DNA from: Chloroflexota bacterium
GTDB taxonomy: Bacteria; Chloroflexota; Anaerolineae; Anaerolineales; Anaerolineaceae
Assembly (NCBI GenBank): GCA_012799995.1
Contig: JAAZKE010000087.1
Span: forward strand, 1 to 64,000
Direction of reading: 5' to 3'
DNA: 64,000 nucleotides
Part shown: positions 36,001 to 44,273 of the stretch, in pieces
How the letters are laid out: each line of letters begins with the position of its first letter
How positions within the stretch are numbered: position 1 is the stretch's first letter
Position numbers and translations under genes: made by a program
Notes under the pieces: generated by a model
Told to the model about the DNA's origin: nothing
What the model saw: the letters and a program-made list of their open reading frames with translations, nothing else
The model's database searches: none

Positions 36001-36360
36001 TTGGAAAAGCAAGAGATTGTATAGGTTCAAATGTGTTTCTGAACCTGCTCACCTGGAAATTAGCCATGGATATATTTTTTATATCACAACATAATTAATT
36101 TGATTCTTGCGATTTTTCTACATGTCAATTTTTGTTGAATTTTTCACTTGCAGATAAAATAGAATAGATGTAGTTCCTAAAGGATGGAAAAAAACTTTTG
36201 GCAGAATCTTATGTCAAACTATTACACTTACTAATTGATCGGTTCCTTCCGGACATGTTATGAAGCATATCAAATGCAGGAAATACATCTATCTTGACAG
36301 CATTAAAAGAATCTGCCAGGCGTTTGACTGAGGTGTGGACAATTTTTTGAAATTTATTGA
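36001..36360 (+). repeat. Direct repeat R1, left of the two-gene module
   Basis: About 360 bases closely resemble 39371-39726 by eye, in the same orientation, with scattered substitutions and small indels. Shared stretches include GTGTTTCTGAACCTGCTCA and GACATGTTATGA. It contains a remnant of an XRE-type regulator. Nothing else in the 35915-36554 intergenic region is recognised, apart from AT-rich DNA that must hold the promoter of the gene at 36555. Confidence 0.85.
36190..36360 (+). pseudogene. Remnant of a small XRE-family regulator (copy in R1)
   Basis: One frame gives KLLHLLIDRFLPDML and, after a shift, CRKYIYLDSIKRICQAFD, then a TGA, then VDNFLKFIE. Small YozG-like XRE regulators have the form KLL.LLID...L at the start and YISLDSIKRICKALDC.VDDILEFI at the end, so both ends are recognisable. 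The central helix-turn-helix part is deleted. It cannot make a working regulator. Confidence 0.65.
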
Positions 36361-36554
36361 ATATAGGTTGATGAAGCATGAATAAAATTTTGGAATCTTG
36401 ATTAAATATGCTAAGGATAGACGAAATAGGAGAAAAGGTCTTTTGGAATATCGCGCAAACCCAGTTAAGGTCATTTTTTCTAGTTGCTTAATGTATTCCT
36501 TATGTCTTTAATCAGTTATTATTATTCCGAATAAAGAAGGGGTAGAACGGTAAC

Positions 36555-37991
36555 ATGAGTAATCTAGTGGGAGCAGAGCGGCTCGTCTTTGAGATGGGTG
36601 TTGCTGATGAAGGATTTAGCTTTACATCTTCTATTGAAACAGCTTTTATATCTACAGAAACTGAAATAAAGAGACTTAAAGACACCATAAAATCAGTAGA
36701 AAATATCAGACCGGACTGTGATAAATTGGACTATGTTTTGGCAGCATGTTCAGGAGTTCTGTGTGGAATTATAGATATTTTTGTTGTCGGGAAACCCGGA
36801 GAATCTCCAGCAACTAATAAAACTGATGAGTGGGTTGCAAATAGAGTAACTGATTTCGCTAAACTTTGTGGTTGGGATGGAAAAGGAGATTTATCATCAG
36901 CGCTCAGATTCCTTGAGAAGGAAAAATTCAAAATTCCATATGACCAGACCGGCATAGGTGGTGCAGGGAAAGAAATATATGACTTGTACCCTTTAAATCA
37001 TCATTTTAAATCGCTAGGTCATAATCCAACTTTGCTAGGTCTGTTTTATTCAATATTAGATCAGTTTACAAATCAATCACACTTTGTTTCAGATGGTCAA
37101 CTGATAGCTTTAGTTAATGCTGATAGTAAATTTGAACTTCACGGCAATAGTTTTCTGGCAAAATTATTCTGTGGTTTCTGTAACTGGTTTGGTCATTTAA
37201 TTTCCGATGTTTCCGGATCATCAGGTAGTAAGGTCCGTGGGATGGGAATACCTTCTCCATTTTGGGCATGGACGAACGATATTATTGCAATAAAGAAACA
37301 GCTCGGAATTTCTGTCTCAGAGTTTGACAAAACAATAAATGAGCTAGCTCTGAGCATATACAAGAAAGGCTATGACATTCGCTTTCAAGTGACCCAGGCC
37401 ATTCCTGTCTTTATAAATGAAATGGTTGTCAGGCTGATATATTCAATAAGGCGATTTGTAAAATATTTAGTAACGACAGATAAAACAGATCTTTCCGCTA
37501 CCGCTGTGTGGAATGCCTGCGAGCCTTTTTCAAACCCTACAATAAAAAGAATGCTTTCAGTAGCACATGGAGTTTTTTGCATGATGGACCTTGGGGATGC
37601 TACTATAAGAGCTTTTATATCAGGTGGTGGCATCTTTGAATTAGCTGAATTTTCCCTTCGTCTTAACATCGTGGGTGTAGGACGTCTCGCTATTTCATTG
37701 TATGGTGAAGTAAAACAGACTAATGTAATACGAGTAGCTGAGTCTGAAGCTCAATTTTCAAGAAGAGAAACAACAATAGTAGAAAATTACCTTGCCGGTC
37801 TTACCTTGTTATCTGAATTATACGATGACAAAGAGCTTGTACATTTTATTGATGATTTTAAAAACAGTGATATGTATATTCAGGCATTCCGGAAATCTGC
37901 CCTTTTGGCAGAACTCAGAAAAGTTCCTGATAATAAGATACTTAGAACAAAATCTGACATAGATTCATATTTTGGAGATGCTAAAAGATGA
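36555..37991 (+). CDS. Unknown protein, first gene of a coupled two-gene module
   Basis: I do not recognise this 478-residue protein. It has no signal peptide. The N-terminal 60 residues are polar and helical (ETEIKRLKDTIKSVENI). The centre alternates hydrophobic and polar stretches, with a tight segment VRGMGIPSPFWAWTND, and a small-residue-rich patch near residue 355 (ISGGGIFELAEFSLRLNIVG). The last 100 residues look helical. It overlaps the next gene by 4 bases (ATGA), so the two are translated together. It might be the regulatory, sensing or immunity partner of the membrane-active second protein; that is inference. Composition is AT-rich compared with the core genes and it lies between two direct repeats, which indicates transfer. 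Confidence 0.85.
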   Translation: MSNLVGAERLVFEMGVADEGFSFTSSIETAFISTETEIKRLKDTIKSVENIRPDCDKLDYVLAACSGVLCGIIDIFVVGKPGESPATNKTDEWVANRVTDFAKLCGWDGKGDLSSALRFLEKEKFKIPYDQTGIGGAGKEIYDLYPLNHHFKSLGHNPTLLGLFYSILDQFTNQSHFVSDGQLIALVNADSKFELHGNSFLAKLFCGFCNWFGHLISDVSGSSGSKVRGMGIPSPFWAWTNDIIAIKKQLGISVSEFDKTINELALSIYKKGYDIRFQVTQAIPVFINEMVVRLIYSIRRFVKYLVTTDKTDLSATAVWNACEPFSNPTIKRMLSVAHGVFCMMDLGDATIRAFISGGGIFELAEFSLRLNIVGVGRLAISLYGEVKQTNVIRVAESEAQFSRRETTIVENYLAGLTLLSELYDDKELVHFIDDFKNSDMYIQAFRKSALLAELRKVPDNKILRTKSDIDSYFGDAKR

Positions 37992-39109
37992 TGAAAAAGA
38001 ATAAAACAAGGTTGCAAATTGCTCAAGAGCAGGCAGAGTCAGCAATTAAAAAAACAAATGAGAAAATTGAAGAGTTAGGTACGCATACAAGCAGGCTTTA
38101 CGATATCTTGAACGTCTTACAAAACTTCTTTGAAGAAATTAAGAATATCCCAAACGAAAAGCGATTAGAGTATGAAAAACTGAAAGAAATTCGCCTGAAC
38201 TGGAAACAGCAAGCGGAAAAGATTGAGTCAGATTACAAGAATGCTGCCGTAAAAAATGTAGGAAAAGGTGCCGTAGGTGTTGGCGTTGGAGTCGCAGTTG
38301 CAGCATTTGGACCCACTGCTGCAATGGGAGTTGCGACCACATTCGGTGTTGCTTCAACAGGAACAGCCATATCGGCATTAAGTGGTGCGGCAGCTACCAA
38401 TGCGGCATTAGCATGGTTGGGAGGAGGTGCGATCGCGGCAGGCGGTGGTGGAATGGTTGTCGGGAAAGCATTGCTGGCTCTTGCAGGACCTGTCGGTTGG
38501 GCAATTGGAGGAGTGGCACTTATTGGAAGTGGGATTCTGCTTTGGAGCGGTAAAAAATCGAAGGAAAAACTTGAAGATATTTTTACTCTCATCAGTAAGC
38601 GCGATGTTAAATCATACGAACTTGCTATTGTAGAATTAAACGAACGAATAAATCGTATTATAGACGAAAGTCAAAAACTAAATTACTCAATCGAGAGAAC
38701 TGTAACATTTGGTTTGGACTACAATAGCATGACGGAAGCACAGCAATATGAATTAGGTTCCTATGTGAATCTGATGAATTCATCAACTCAATTATTGGTG
38801 AATCCTATAATCGGATTGCAACCCAAATATAACAAAGGCGATTTACAACGATTTACAGCCCACAACAATAAAAGTATCGACAATAAACAGGAAGCTTTAA
38901 TTGTCGCCCTCTCAAATCTCTTATATAAGATAAACCTTGATGAAAAAGATAAGAAACTATTATGGATGTCTTTTAAAAGTAACAAGAAGTTCTTATCATC
39001 GATAGAAATATCAAAAAGTGATTTTAAATTTTCAATTATTGAAACGGTAAGTGATGCTCTTAATTATAAGTATGGGTTAGAAAGTGACGATAATAATTCA
39101 GTTGAATAA
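37988..39109 (+). CDS. Unknown coiled-coil plus glycine-rich membrane protein, second gene of the module
   Basis: A 373-residue protein with three parts. Residues 1 to about 90 are charged helix with coiled-coil character (EQAESAIKKTNEKIEELG). Residues about 90-190 are almost wholly Gly, Ala, Val, Thr, Ser and Leu with many GxxxG spacings (GVGVGVAVAAFGPTAAMG, ALLALAGPVGWAIGGVAL), ending in a basic GKKSKEK stop. Residues 190-373 are polar and helical again. A long small-residue hydrophobic stretch between coiled coils is typical of glycine-zipper membrane-inserting or pore-forming proteins, including effectors and toxins. No signal peptide is present. It starts inside the stop of the upstream gene. 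I assign no function; a membrane-active effector is the leading guess. Confidence 0.85.
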   Translation: MMKKNKTRLQIAQEQAESAIKKTNEKIEELGTHTSRLYDILNVLQNFFEEIKNIPNEKRLEYEKLKEIRLNWKQQAEKIESDYKNAAVKNVGKGAVGVGVGVAVAAFGPTAAMGVATTFGVASTGTAISALSGAAATNAALAWLGGGAIAAGGGGMVVGKALLALAGPVGWAIGGVALIGSGILLWSGKKSKEKLEDIFTLISKRDVKSYELAIVELNERINRIIDESQKLNYSIERTVTFGLDYNSMTEAQQYELGSYVNLMNSSTQLLVNPIIGLQPKYNKGDLQRFTAHNNKSIDNKQEALIVALSNLLYKINLDEKDKKLLWMSFKSNKKFLSSIEISKSDFKFSIIETVSDALNYKYGLESDDNNSVE

Positions 39110-39191
39110 TTTTCGATACATTTTTTACGCTCAATTGGCTCATTCCAAAATCTGATTAAATGTTTTCCTTATACTCAAGGCTGTCTTTCAA

Positions 39192-39382
39192 GTCGATTGT
39201 ATCCATTTTGTAGCCTTTAGCCAGCAGCAATGAACGGATTCGAACCAATGATCTATAAGAGTTGGGCTTTTTTGTGAACCTATAATTCCCGAGTTCAAAT
39301 TAGCAAAGGAAATCAGGTGTATTGCCAGGTTTCTTTTGAATCGTTCAACATATCCTTCAAAGACAGAAGACAAAAAGCAAGG
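39192..39382 (+). repeat. Repeat R2a, similar to R3 at 45.7 kb
   Basis: About 190 bases match 45700-45890 in the same orientation, for example AACCTATAATTCCCGAGTTC and TTTCTTTTGAATCGTTCAAC. It contains a decayed tRNA 3'-end-like stretch (GGATTCGAACCAATGATC on this strand). It continues directly into R2b, so this site joins both repeat halves. Confidence 0.8.
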
Positions 39383-39726
39383 GTTCTCTGTCTCAAATGT
39401 GTTTCTGAACCTGCTCAACTGGAACTCAGCCATGGATACAATTCTTTATATCGGCAATTAAGTTTATTTGATCCTTGTGACTTCTCTACAAGTCAAATTT
39501 TATTGAATTATTCACACAGAGATAATAAAATAGGTATAGTTTCTCAAGGACGGAAGGAAAAACTTTGGCAGGACCTATGACAAACTGTTACACTTATCAA
39601 TTGACCAGTTCCTTATGGACATGTTATGACACATATTAAGCGCAGAGAGTACATCTCACTCGACAGTATTAAAAGAATCTTCCGGATATTTGACTGCACT
39701 GTGGACGATATTTTGGAATTTATTGA
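39371..39726 (+). repeat. Direct repeat R2b, right of the two-gene module
   Basis: Direct copy of 36001-36360, so the module at 36555-39109 lies between two like-oriented repeats about 3.37 kb apart. An uninterrupted frame through R2a/R2b at 39317-39580 has no family match and is probably fortuitous. The rest of 39110-39833 carries only repeat sequence and the ribosome binding site of the next gene. Confidence 0.85.
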
Positions 39727-39736
39727 TGAGAAATAA
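39556..39736 (+). pseudogene. Remnant of a small XRE-family regulator (copy in R2b)
   Basis: It reads GRTYDKLLHLSIDQFLMDML, then, one frame over, HIKRREYISLDSIKRIF and FDCTVDDILEFIDEK with a proper TAA end. The two ends of a YozG-like XRE regulator are preserved better than in R1, but the central HTH is missing and the halves are in different frames. Confidence 0.7.
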
Positions 39737-39833
39737 CACTGGATGACATTATACTGATTTTGCTGATTACTGAAATCTTGCTGAAACGTCTCGGATTTAA
39801 GAATGGCAATAGGGAAAGGAGGGGAAAAGTTTT

Positions 39834-40394
39834 ATGGCAAATTCCAACATAACAAAACAAGCACTTTCAACTGCCTTGAAAGAACTCATGGAAGAAATTC
39901 CTTTCGATAAAATCCGTATAGCAGATATTTGTAATCGATGTGATATGAATCGAAAGAGTTTCTATTATCATTTTAAAGATAAGTATGACCTTTTAAACTG
40001 GATTTTTGATACCGAATTTATTTCATTTGCTAAGGATCTTTCACAAGCTGAAGAACTTAATGAGCATGTAGATGCAGTCCAAAATATATGCAACTATTTT
40101 TATGAAAACAGAGATTTCTATCGCAAGGCGTTGCAAACAAAAGGGCAAAACTCTTTTCCTGAACATTTCCGAGCATATGTAATGCCGATTATGAAGCTGC
40201 GAATTGAATATTTATTTGGTGACAGCGAAGATGATTTTACATTGAATTTTTTTACTGATGCAGCGGTGGCTACAATAGAGCGTTGGCTGTTAGACAAAAA
40301 CTGTATGCCACCGGATGAATTTATGAATAAATTAATGCACCTTGTTCAGCAGGGAGCTGAGGCATTACACAATGAATTAAATAAGGAAGAATAA
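39834..40394 (+). CDS. TetR/AcrR-family transcriptional regulator
   Basis: A 186-residue regulator with the HTH at about residues 10-55 (KIRIADICNRCDMNRKSFYYHF) and a C-terminal domain of the DhaS-like TetR_C_8 kind. A very strong AGGAGGGG lies nine bases before the ATG. It resembles Firmicutes regulators more than the TetR gene at 19.6 kb. It converges with the patatin gene, and a shared hairpin lies between. It probably controls the patatin / radical SAM module, by position only. Confidence 0.9.
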   Translation: MANSNITKQALSTALKELMEEIPFDKIRIADICNRCDMNRKSFYYHFKDKYDLLNWIFDTEFISFAKDLSQAEELNEHVDAVQNICNYFYENRDFYRKALQTKGQNSFPEHFRAYVMPIMKLRIEYLFGDSEDDFTLNFFTDAAVATIERWLLDKNCMPPDEFMNKLMHLVQQGAEALHNELNKEE

Positions 40395-40425
40395 TTGATT
40401 GAAATTCTCATGGTAATTATTCTTC
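40386..40425. terminator. Hairpin between the convergent TetR and patatin genes
   Basis: GAAGAATAATT and AATTATTCTTC form an 11-bp perfect stem with an 18-base loop across the end of the TetR gene. The AT-rich arms could act as a bidirectional terminator. Confidence 0.55.
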
Positions 40426-40429
40426 GCAA

Positions 40430-41290
40430 TTAACAATTACTTTCTTTTAAGAAACTGGTGATCTTCACTCCATCTTGGTAACCTTTTTGATATAGTTGAT
40501 GGAGCGCATTTGTATCCCGGCTTAATGTGTTTATGCCACAGGTATCATCAGGTGCTATGATCAACAACATTCCACATGCAGCAAGTTTTTGAGCCAATAT
40601 CACACCTTTATTATATTCTTCTGCTTGATGGTCCAGTTTTTCGGCTATCAGCGGATATTCCTTTCGAATGAGAGCTGCAAGTTTCTTATCTTGATCAGAT
40701 GTCATTACCGTATTTTCAGGTAACGTTAGAAGGAGTACGACTCTATCGCAACCGAGCAAAAATGCTTTTTCAATCGGAATAGAATCGGCAAGGGAACCAT
40801 CGTAATAAAGTTTGTCTCCTATAACATAAGGGTGACATACAAAAGGAATAGAGCATGATGCTTTCAGAATACTGTAATCATCCTGATGTAAATCACTTTT
40901 ATCAAAATATTTTGCCTTGCCGGTTTCTGCTTCCGTAGCAACAACGATAAATTCCATGGGATTAGCAACAGCAGCCGGATAATCCAACGGATTTTCCCCA
41001 TCTGAATTACTTAGTGTGCTGTAAATGTAATCAAGATCAATGAATGATTTTTTGGAACGCAAATTATTGATGCTGACATACTCTTCTCGCGACATATATT
41101 CAGTATAAAACTGATAGCTTCTACCCCTCTGACCGGCAATATAGGTGATTAAATTGCCGCTTCCGGCAGATACACCAATTCCAAGATCAAAATGAATGTT
41201 GTAATCTATGCAGTAGTCCAGGACACCAGCTGTATAAATTCCTCCGAAACCACCGCCTACATCTACGATGCCTGTTTTTTCACTTTTCAC
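40430..41290 (-). CDS. Patatin-like phospholipase
   Basis: A 286-residue protein with a patatin fold. The nucleophile Ser 41 is in GVSAG (39-43) and the catalytic Asp 164 in DGS (164-166). The oxyanion loop reads GGGFGG (12-17), where GGGxRG is usual, so the conserved arginine is replaced by glycine. The family hydrolyses acyl esters of lipids. It has no signal peptide, so it would act on the inner leaflet or on soluble acyl esters. It overlaps the cysteine-less radical-SAM-like gene by 4 bases (ATGA), so the two are made together. Its lipase role next to radical SAM proteins suggests lipid remodelling, as inference. Confidence 0.9.
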   Translation of the reverse strand: MKSEKTGIVDVGGGFGGIYTAGVLDYCIDYNIHFDLGIGVSAGSGNLITYIAGQRGRSYQFYTEYMSREEYVSINNLRSKKSFIDLDYIYSTLSNSDGENPLDYPAAVANPMEFIVVATEAETGKAKYFDKSDLHQDDYSILKASCSIPFVCHPYVIGDKLYYDGSLADSIPIEKAFLLGCDRVVLLLTLPENTVMTSDQDKKLAALIRKEYPLIAEKLDHQAEEYNKGVILAQKLAACGMLLIIAPDDTCGINTLSRDTNALHQLYQKGYQDGVKITSFLKESNC

Positions 41291-42315
41291 ATTAATTCAC
41301 TTTCTTTTTTTGTACAAGTATTCAATAGAATATCTGTAATACTGCTATGAAAGAGATTATGGTGTCCATTCTCAAACGTCTTTTCACAATCACATAAATC
41401 TCCGTCTTTATTAAAATATACGAAACAGGCATCCTCTGAAATAATTGTGTCGACCAGACAATTATCCCCTTGCAAATCCCACGCGATCGTACTGTATGAT
41501 TGGTCAAGGCGAGTTTGCTTCACTGTCGAATAGATTATTTGGCGCACTTCGCTCGGACATTTATTTTCCGGAATCAGAACAGTGAAAACAGGTGAAAGTT
41601 GCTGAACATTACGAAACAGATCACCATTGATAATGGCCTCTGTGTCTTCTTGTCCATACTGATACCATATTGAGTAAAGCATGTTATTTGCACGGAGTTC
41701 AGCACAAACATCGGTGGCATTTTCGTCGTAACGGATAACTACCATCAGGTTTTTTAACATAGTCGTTTCTTGAAGAAATTTAAGGGTTATATCCTTCGTA
41801 TCACAAAACACACAAAAAGCACTTTCAGGGTGTTCTTTTACAAGAGAAAATATTTTTCCGGGTTGTTCCGATACAAAAAACATCCATGTGTAAATGCCTA
41901 AACTTTCACCCTCAAAGATCAGATCATCATATTTCTGGAATTTTTTTTCGTACTGTTTTGAGTCTATCTCAATGCACATTGCCCACGGAATATTGCAACC
42001 TAGAGCTTTCTCATTTTCACGGATACGTTGTGCACCTACGGTACAACTGTTATATCCAACATTGATGCCAAATGTGTAAAGATTCTCGGTGTCTACATGT
42101 GCTATGGTATCCCTTATTAGCTCATAATAAGCACTGTTCTCATTCTGCAGCATAGTTTGGACTACCGTAAAAAATTCTTTTTGAAATCTGCCATCTGAAA
42201 ATTGCAAAGCCATATCTATAAGGTTTCTGATGCCTTGTTCCGGACTGCGCTTAATATTTTCCAATGCCTTTTTAACAGTAGTTTCAATTAATAATCGAGG
42301 TATTCTGTTTTTCAT
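41287..42315 (-). CDS. Radical-SAM-like protein lacking the cluster cysteines
   Basis: Start chosen at ATG 42315 (MKNRIPRLLIETT); an upstream in-frame start at 42405 would add a Cys- and aromatic-rich lead. The 342-residue protein parallels the intact radical SAM protein on the other side: YYELIRDTIAHVDTENL aligns with WHVLLKSLWTDIDPDV, GCNIPWAMCIEI with NCNIPWAILMDL, and LGIYTWMFFVSEQPGKIF with MGTYMYLYSGGEPLVRKD. The CxxxCxxC loop is missing and the segment between is shortened, so it cannot hold the 4Fe-4S cluster. It is probably a pseudo-enzyme or partner subunit. The alignment is by eye. It is divergent from the intact gene and co-translated with patatin. Confidence 0.8.
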   Translation of the reverse strand: MKNRIPRLLIETTVKKALENIKRSPEQGIRNLIDMALQFSDGRFQKEFFTVVQTMLQNENSAYYELIRDTIAHVDTENLYTFGINVGYNSCTVGAQRIRENEKALGCNIPWAMCIEIDSKQYEKKFQKYDDLIFEGESLGIYTWMFFVSEQPGKIFSLVKEHPESAFCVFCDTKDITLKFLQETTMLKNLMVVIRYDENATDVCAELRANNMLYSIWYQYGQEDTEAIINGDLFRNVQQLSPVFTVLIPENKCPSEVRQIIYSTVKQTRLDQSYSTIAWDLQGDNCLVDTIISEDACFVYFNKDGDLCDCEKTFENGHHNLFHSSITDILLNTCTKKESELM

Positions 42316-42561
42316 TTTACATACATTGGCTCCTTCTAAATAGCACAGATATACCCTCTGCCTATCAAAAGGATATTTAAAGAGACAGATACTAACAATG
42401 CACAAAGGCTCCGTGATGTCGTAAAAGGCGACAGATTATTAGTTATGTTACAATTTGGGACTTTTGCTTTTTAGTGTCTAATGCTCTTTCAGAGTCCCTT
42501 CCTTATAATTTGATTAAATAAAATCGTTGGTTAGAGAATGCGTAAAAAGGAGATACATACG

Positions 42562-43917
42562 ATGAGCAGAACAATTAAAGAAAATATGCAAGCATTTGCG
42601 ATAAAGCAGGTTCTAAACTACTTTGATGAAGATCCAAATAAGAGTTTTCCCAAAATCTTGGAATGGGTTGAAAGGTTTGACAAGGATGGTAAGAACGCAC
42701 ATTTGATTAGACCTTTTCGTGCCATTATTAATGACCCTGATAATAATTGGCATGTACTTCTTAAGAGTCTGTGGACGGATATAGACCCTGATGTTCGCAA
42801 AGTTGCCTTTGAGAATTTTGTTCTAAATACTTCTTTAATTTCTTCACACCAACGGGATAAATGGATAAAAACTCATAACTGCAATATTCCATGGGCAATT
42901 CTGATGGATCTTACGTCTGCCTGCAATTTGAATTGTATCGGCTGTTGGGCAGCCGATTACGGCCACAAGCTAAATTTGGAATACGAGGTCCTTGATGATA
43001 TTATCCGTCAGGGTACCGAGATGGGTACCTACATGTATCTTTACTCCGGCGGAGAGCCATTAGTTCGCAAGGACGATATCATCCGTTTATGTGAGGCACA
43101 TTCTGACTGCATGTTCCTCGCTTTCACCAATGGAACGCTGATTGATGAGAAGTTTGCTGACGAAATGTTGCGTGTCAAGAACTTCGTTCCTGCTATTAGC
43201 ATTGAGGGATTTGAAGACGCGACCGATCACCGTCGGGGCAAGGGAACTTATCAGAAAGTCAAGAACGCTATGCGTATTCTCAAAGAGAAAAAGCTAATAT
43301 TTGGTGCATCCTGTTGCTATACCTCCTACAACATAGATTCTCTTAGTTCTGAAGAATATATCGATATGTTGGTCGAATCAGGAGCGAAGTTTGCATGGTT
43401 CTTCCACTATATGCCAATTGGTAATACAGCTGCTCCTGAACTGCTGCCTTCACCCGAACAACGTGAGACCATGTATCGCAAAATCAGAGAGTATAGAAAA
43501 AGTAAACCTATTTTCACCATTGACTTTCAAAATGACGGTGAATATGTTAAAGGATGCATTGCGGGTGGTCGTAGCTATCTGCACATTAACGCCAATGGTG
43601 ATATTGAACCGTGTGCTTTTATCCACTACGCAGATTCCAACATTAGAAATCACACACTTCTGGAAGCCTATAAACGGCCTTTGTTTATGGCTTATAAAGA
43701 AGGGCAACCTTTTAATAACAACATGCTCCGTCCTTGTCCTATGTTGGAAAATCCGGAGTGTTTATGCAGTATGGTAAAGCGTACCGATGCACATTCAACC
43801 GATATGCAGTCTCCTGAAAACATTGACGATTTATATGCTAAGTGTAAGCCTTATGCAGACCTCTGGACGCCTAAATCTGATGAACTCTGGGCTGCAAGTC
43901 ACAACAAAAAAAATTAG
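42562..43917 (+). CDS. Radical SAM protein with SPASM-like C-terminus
   Basis: Start chosen at ATG 42562 after AAAAGGAGAT with seven bases spacing. The 451-residue protein has an N-terminal helical region of about 100 residues, then the SAM cluster motif Cys 121, 125 and 128 (SACNLNCIGCW), the GGEP motif (YLYSGGEPLVRKDD), and a late Cys-rich part (GCIAGGRSYLHINANGDIEP and CPMLENPECLC) that fits an auxiliary cluster. Such enzymes use SAM to make a 5'-deoxyadenosyl radical. The substrate is unknown. Its neighbours, a cysteine-less twin, a patatin and a TetR gene, suggest a lipid or small-molecule modification. Similar genes appear in gut Firmicutes, which fits transfer; that is from memory of the family. 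Confidence 0.9.
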   Translation: MSRTIKENMQAFAIKQVLNYFDEDPNKSFPKILEWVERFDKDGKNAHLIRPFRAIINDPDNNWHVLLKSLWTDIDPDVRKVAFENFVLNTSLISSHQRDKWIKTHNCNIPWAILMDLTSACNLNCIGCWAADYGHKLNLEYEVLDDIIRQGTEMGTYMYLYSGGEPLVRKDDIIRLCEAHSDCMFLAFTNGTLIDEKFADEMLRVKNFVPAISIEGFEDATDHRRGKGTYQKVKNAMRILKEKKLIFGASCCYTSYNIDSLSSEEYIDMLVESGAKFAWFFHYMPIGNTAAPELLPSPEQRETMYRKIREYRKSKPIFTIDFQNDGEYVKGCIAGGRSYLHINANGDIEPCAFIHYADSNIRNHTLLEAYKRPLFMAYKEGQPFNNNMLRPCPMLENPECLCSMVKRTDAHSTDMQSPENIDDLYAKCKPYADLWTPKSDELWAASHNKKN

Positions 43918-44055
43918 TTTCTTACCTGAGACAAATAGAGGTCTAACACTTAGTGTCCAACCTCCTTATGTGTAATCTAAAAAGCAACTATATTCAGACT
44001 TTATAGCCAAACCATAAATTGATTACATCAACCACTCATTCCTTAGCCAAGTTGA

Positions 44056-44091
44056 GTGGACGGACATTGATTTAATGTCGTCCACTTTTTT
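44056..44091 (+). terminator. Terminator after the radical SAM gene
   Basis: GTGGACGGACATT pairs with AATGTCGTCCAC (one bulged base) and is followed by seven T, a typical rho-independent terminator 140 bases after the stop. The rest of 43918-44138 holds nothing recognisable. Confidence 0.85.
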
Positions 44092-44138
44092 CTTGCCCGC
44101 TATAATAATCAAGTGAAGATAAAGAATGGAGGTAAATC

Positions 44139-44273
44139 ATGAATCTTAAATCCGAACAAAAAAGAATTGCTTTTGGTTACGACCGTGCTGCCCCAAAGTA
44201 CAAATTGATAAAACAATTCGTTAATCAAATTCAAGATCGAATTCAATTTGACGCTCTTGTAGATGTATTTTAA
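44139..44273 (+). pseudogene. Truncated small gene interrupted at about 44220
   Basis: A perfect GGAGG six bases upstream precedes an ATG and a 44-codon frame starting MNLKSEQKRIAFGYDR. The last codons overlap the 3' end of the minus-strand HEPN gene by 53 bases, so the frame looks cut by that gene's insertion. RIAFGYDR faintly recalls the linker of serine recombinases, but this is too short to assign. It could also be a genuine small protein. Confidence 0.4.

Noticed and set aside
39188-39433. Minus-strand frame in R2, similar to one at 45634-45906 in R3
   Set aside because: The two are alike only because the DNA is repeated; the reading includes the tRNA-like sequence and has no family match.
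39317-39580. Plus-strand 87-codon frame in R2
   Set aside because: The corresponding frame in R1 is broken by stops, and nothing recognisable is encoded; treated as repeat DNA.
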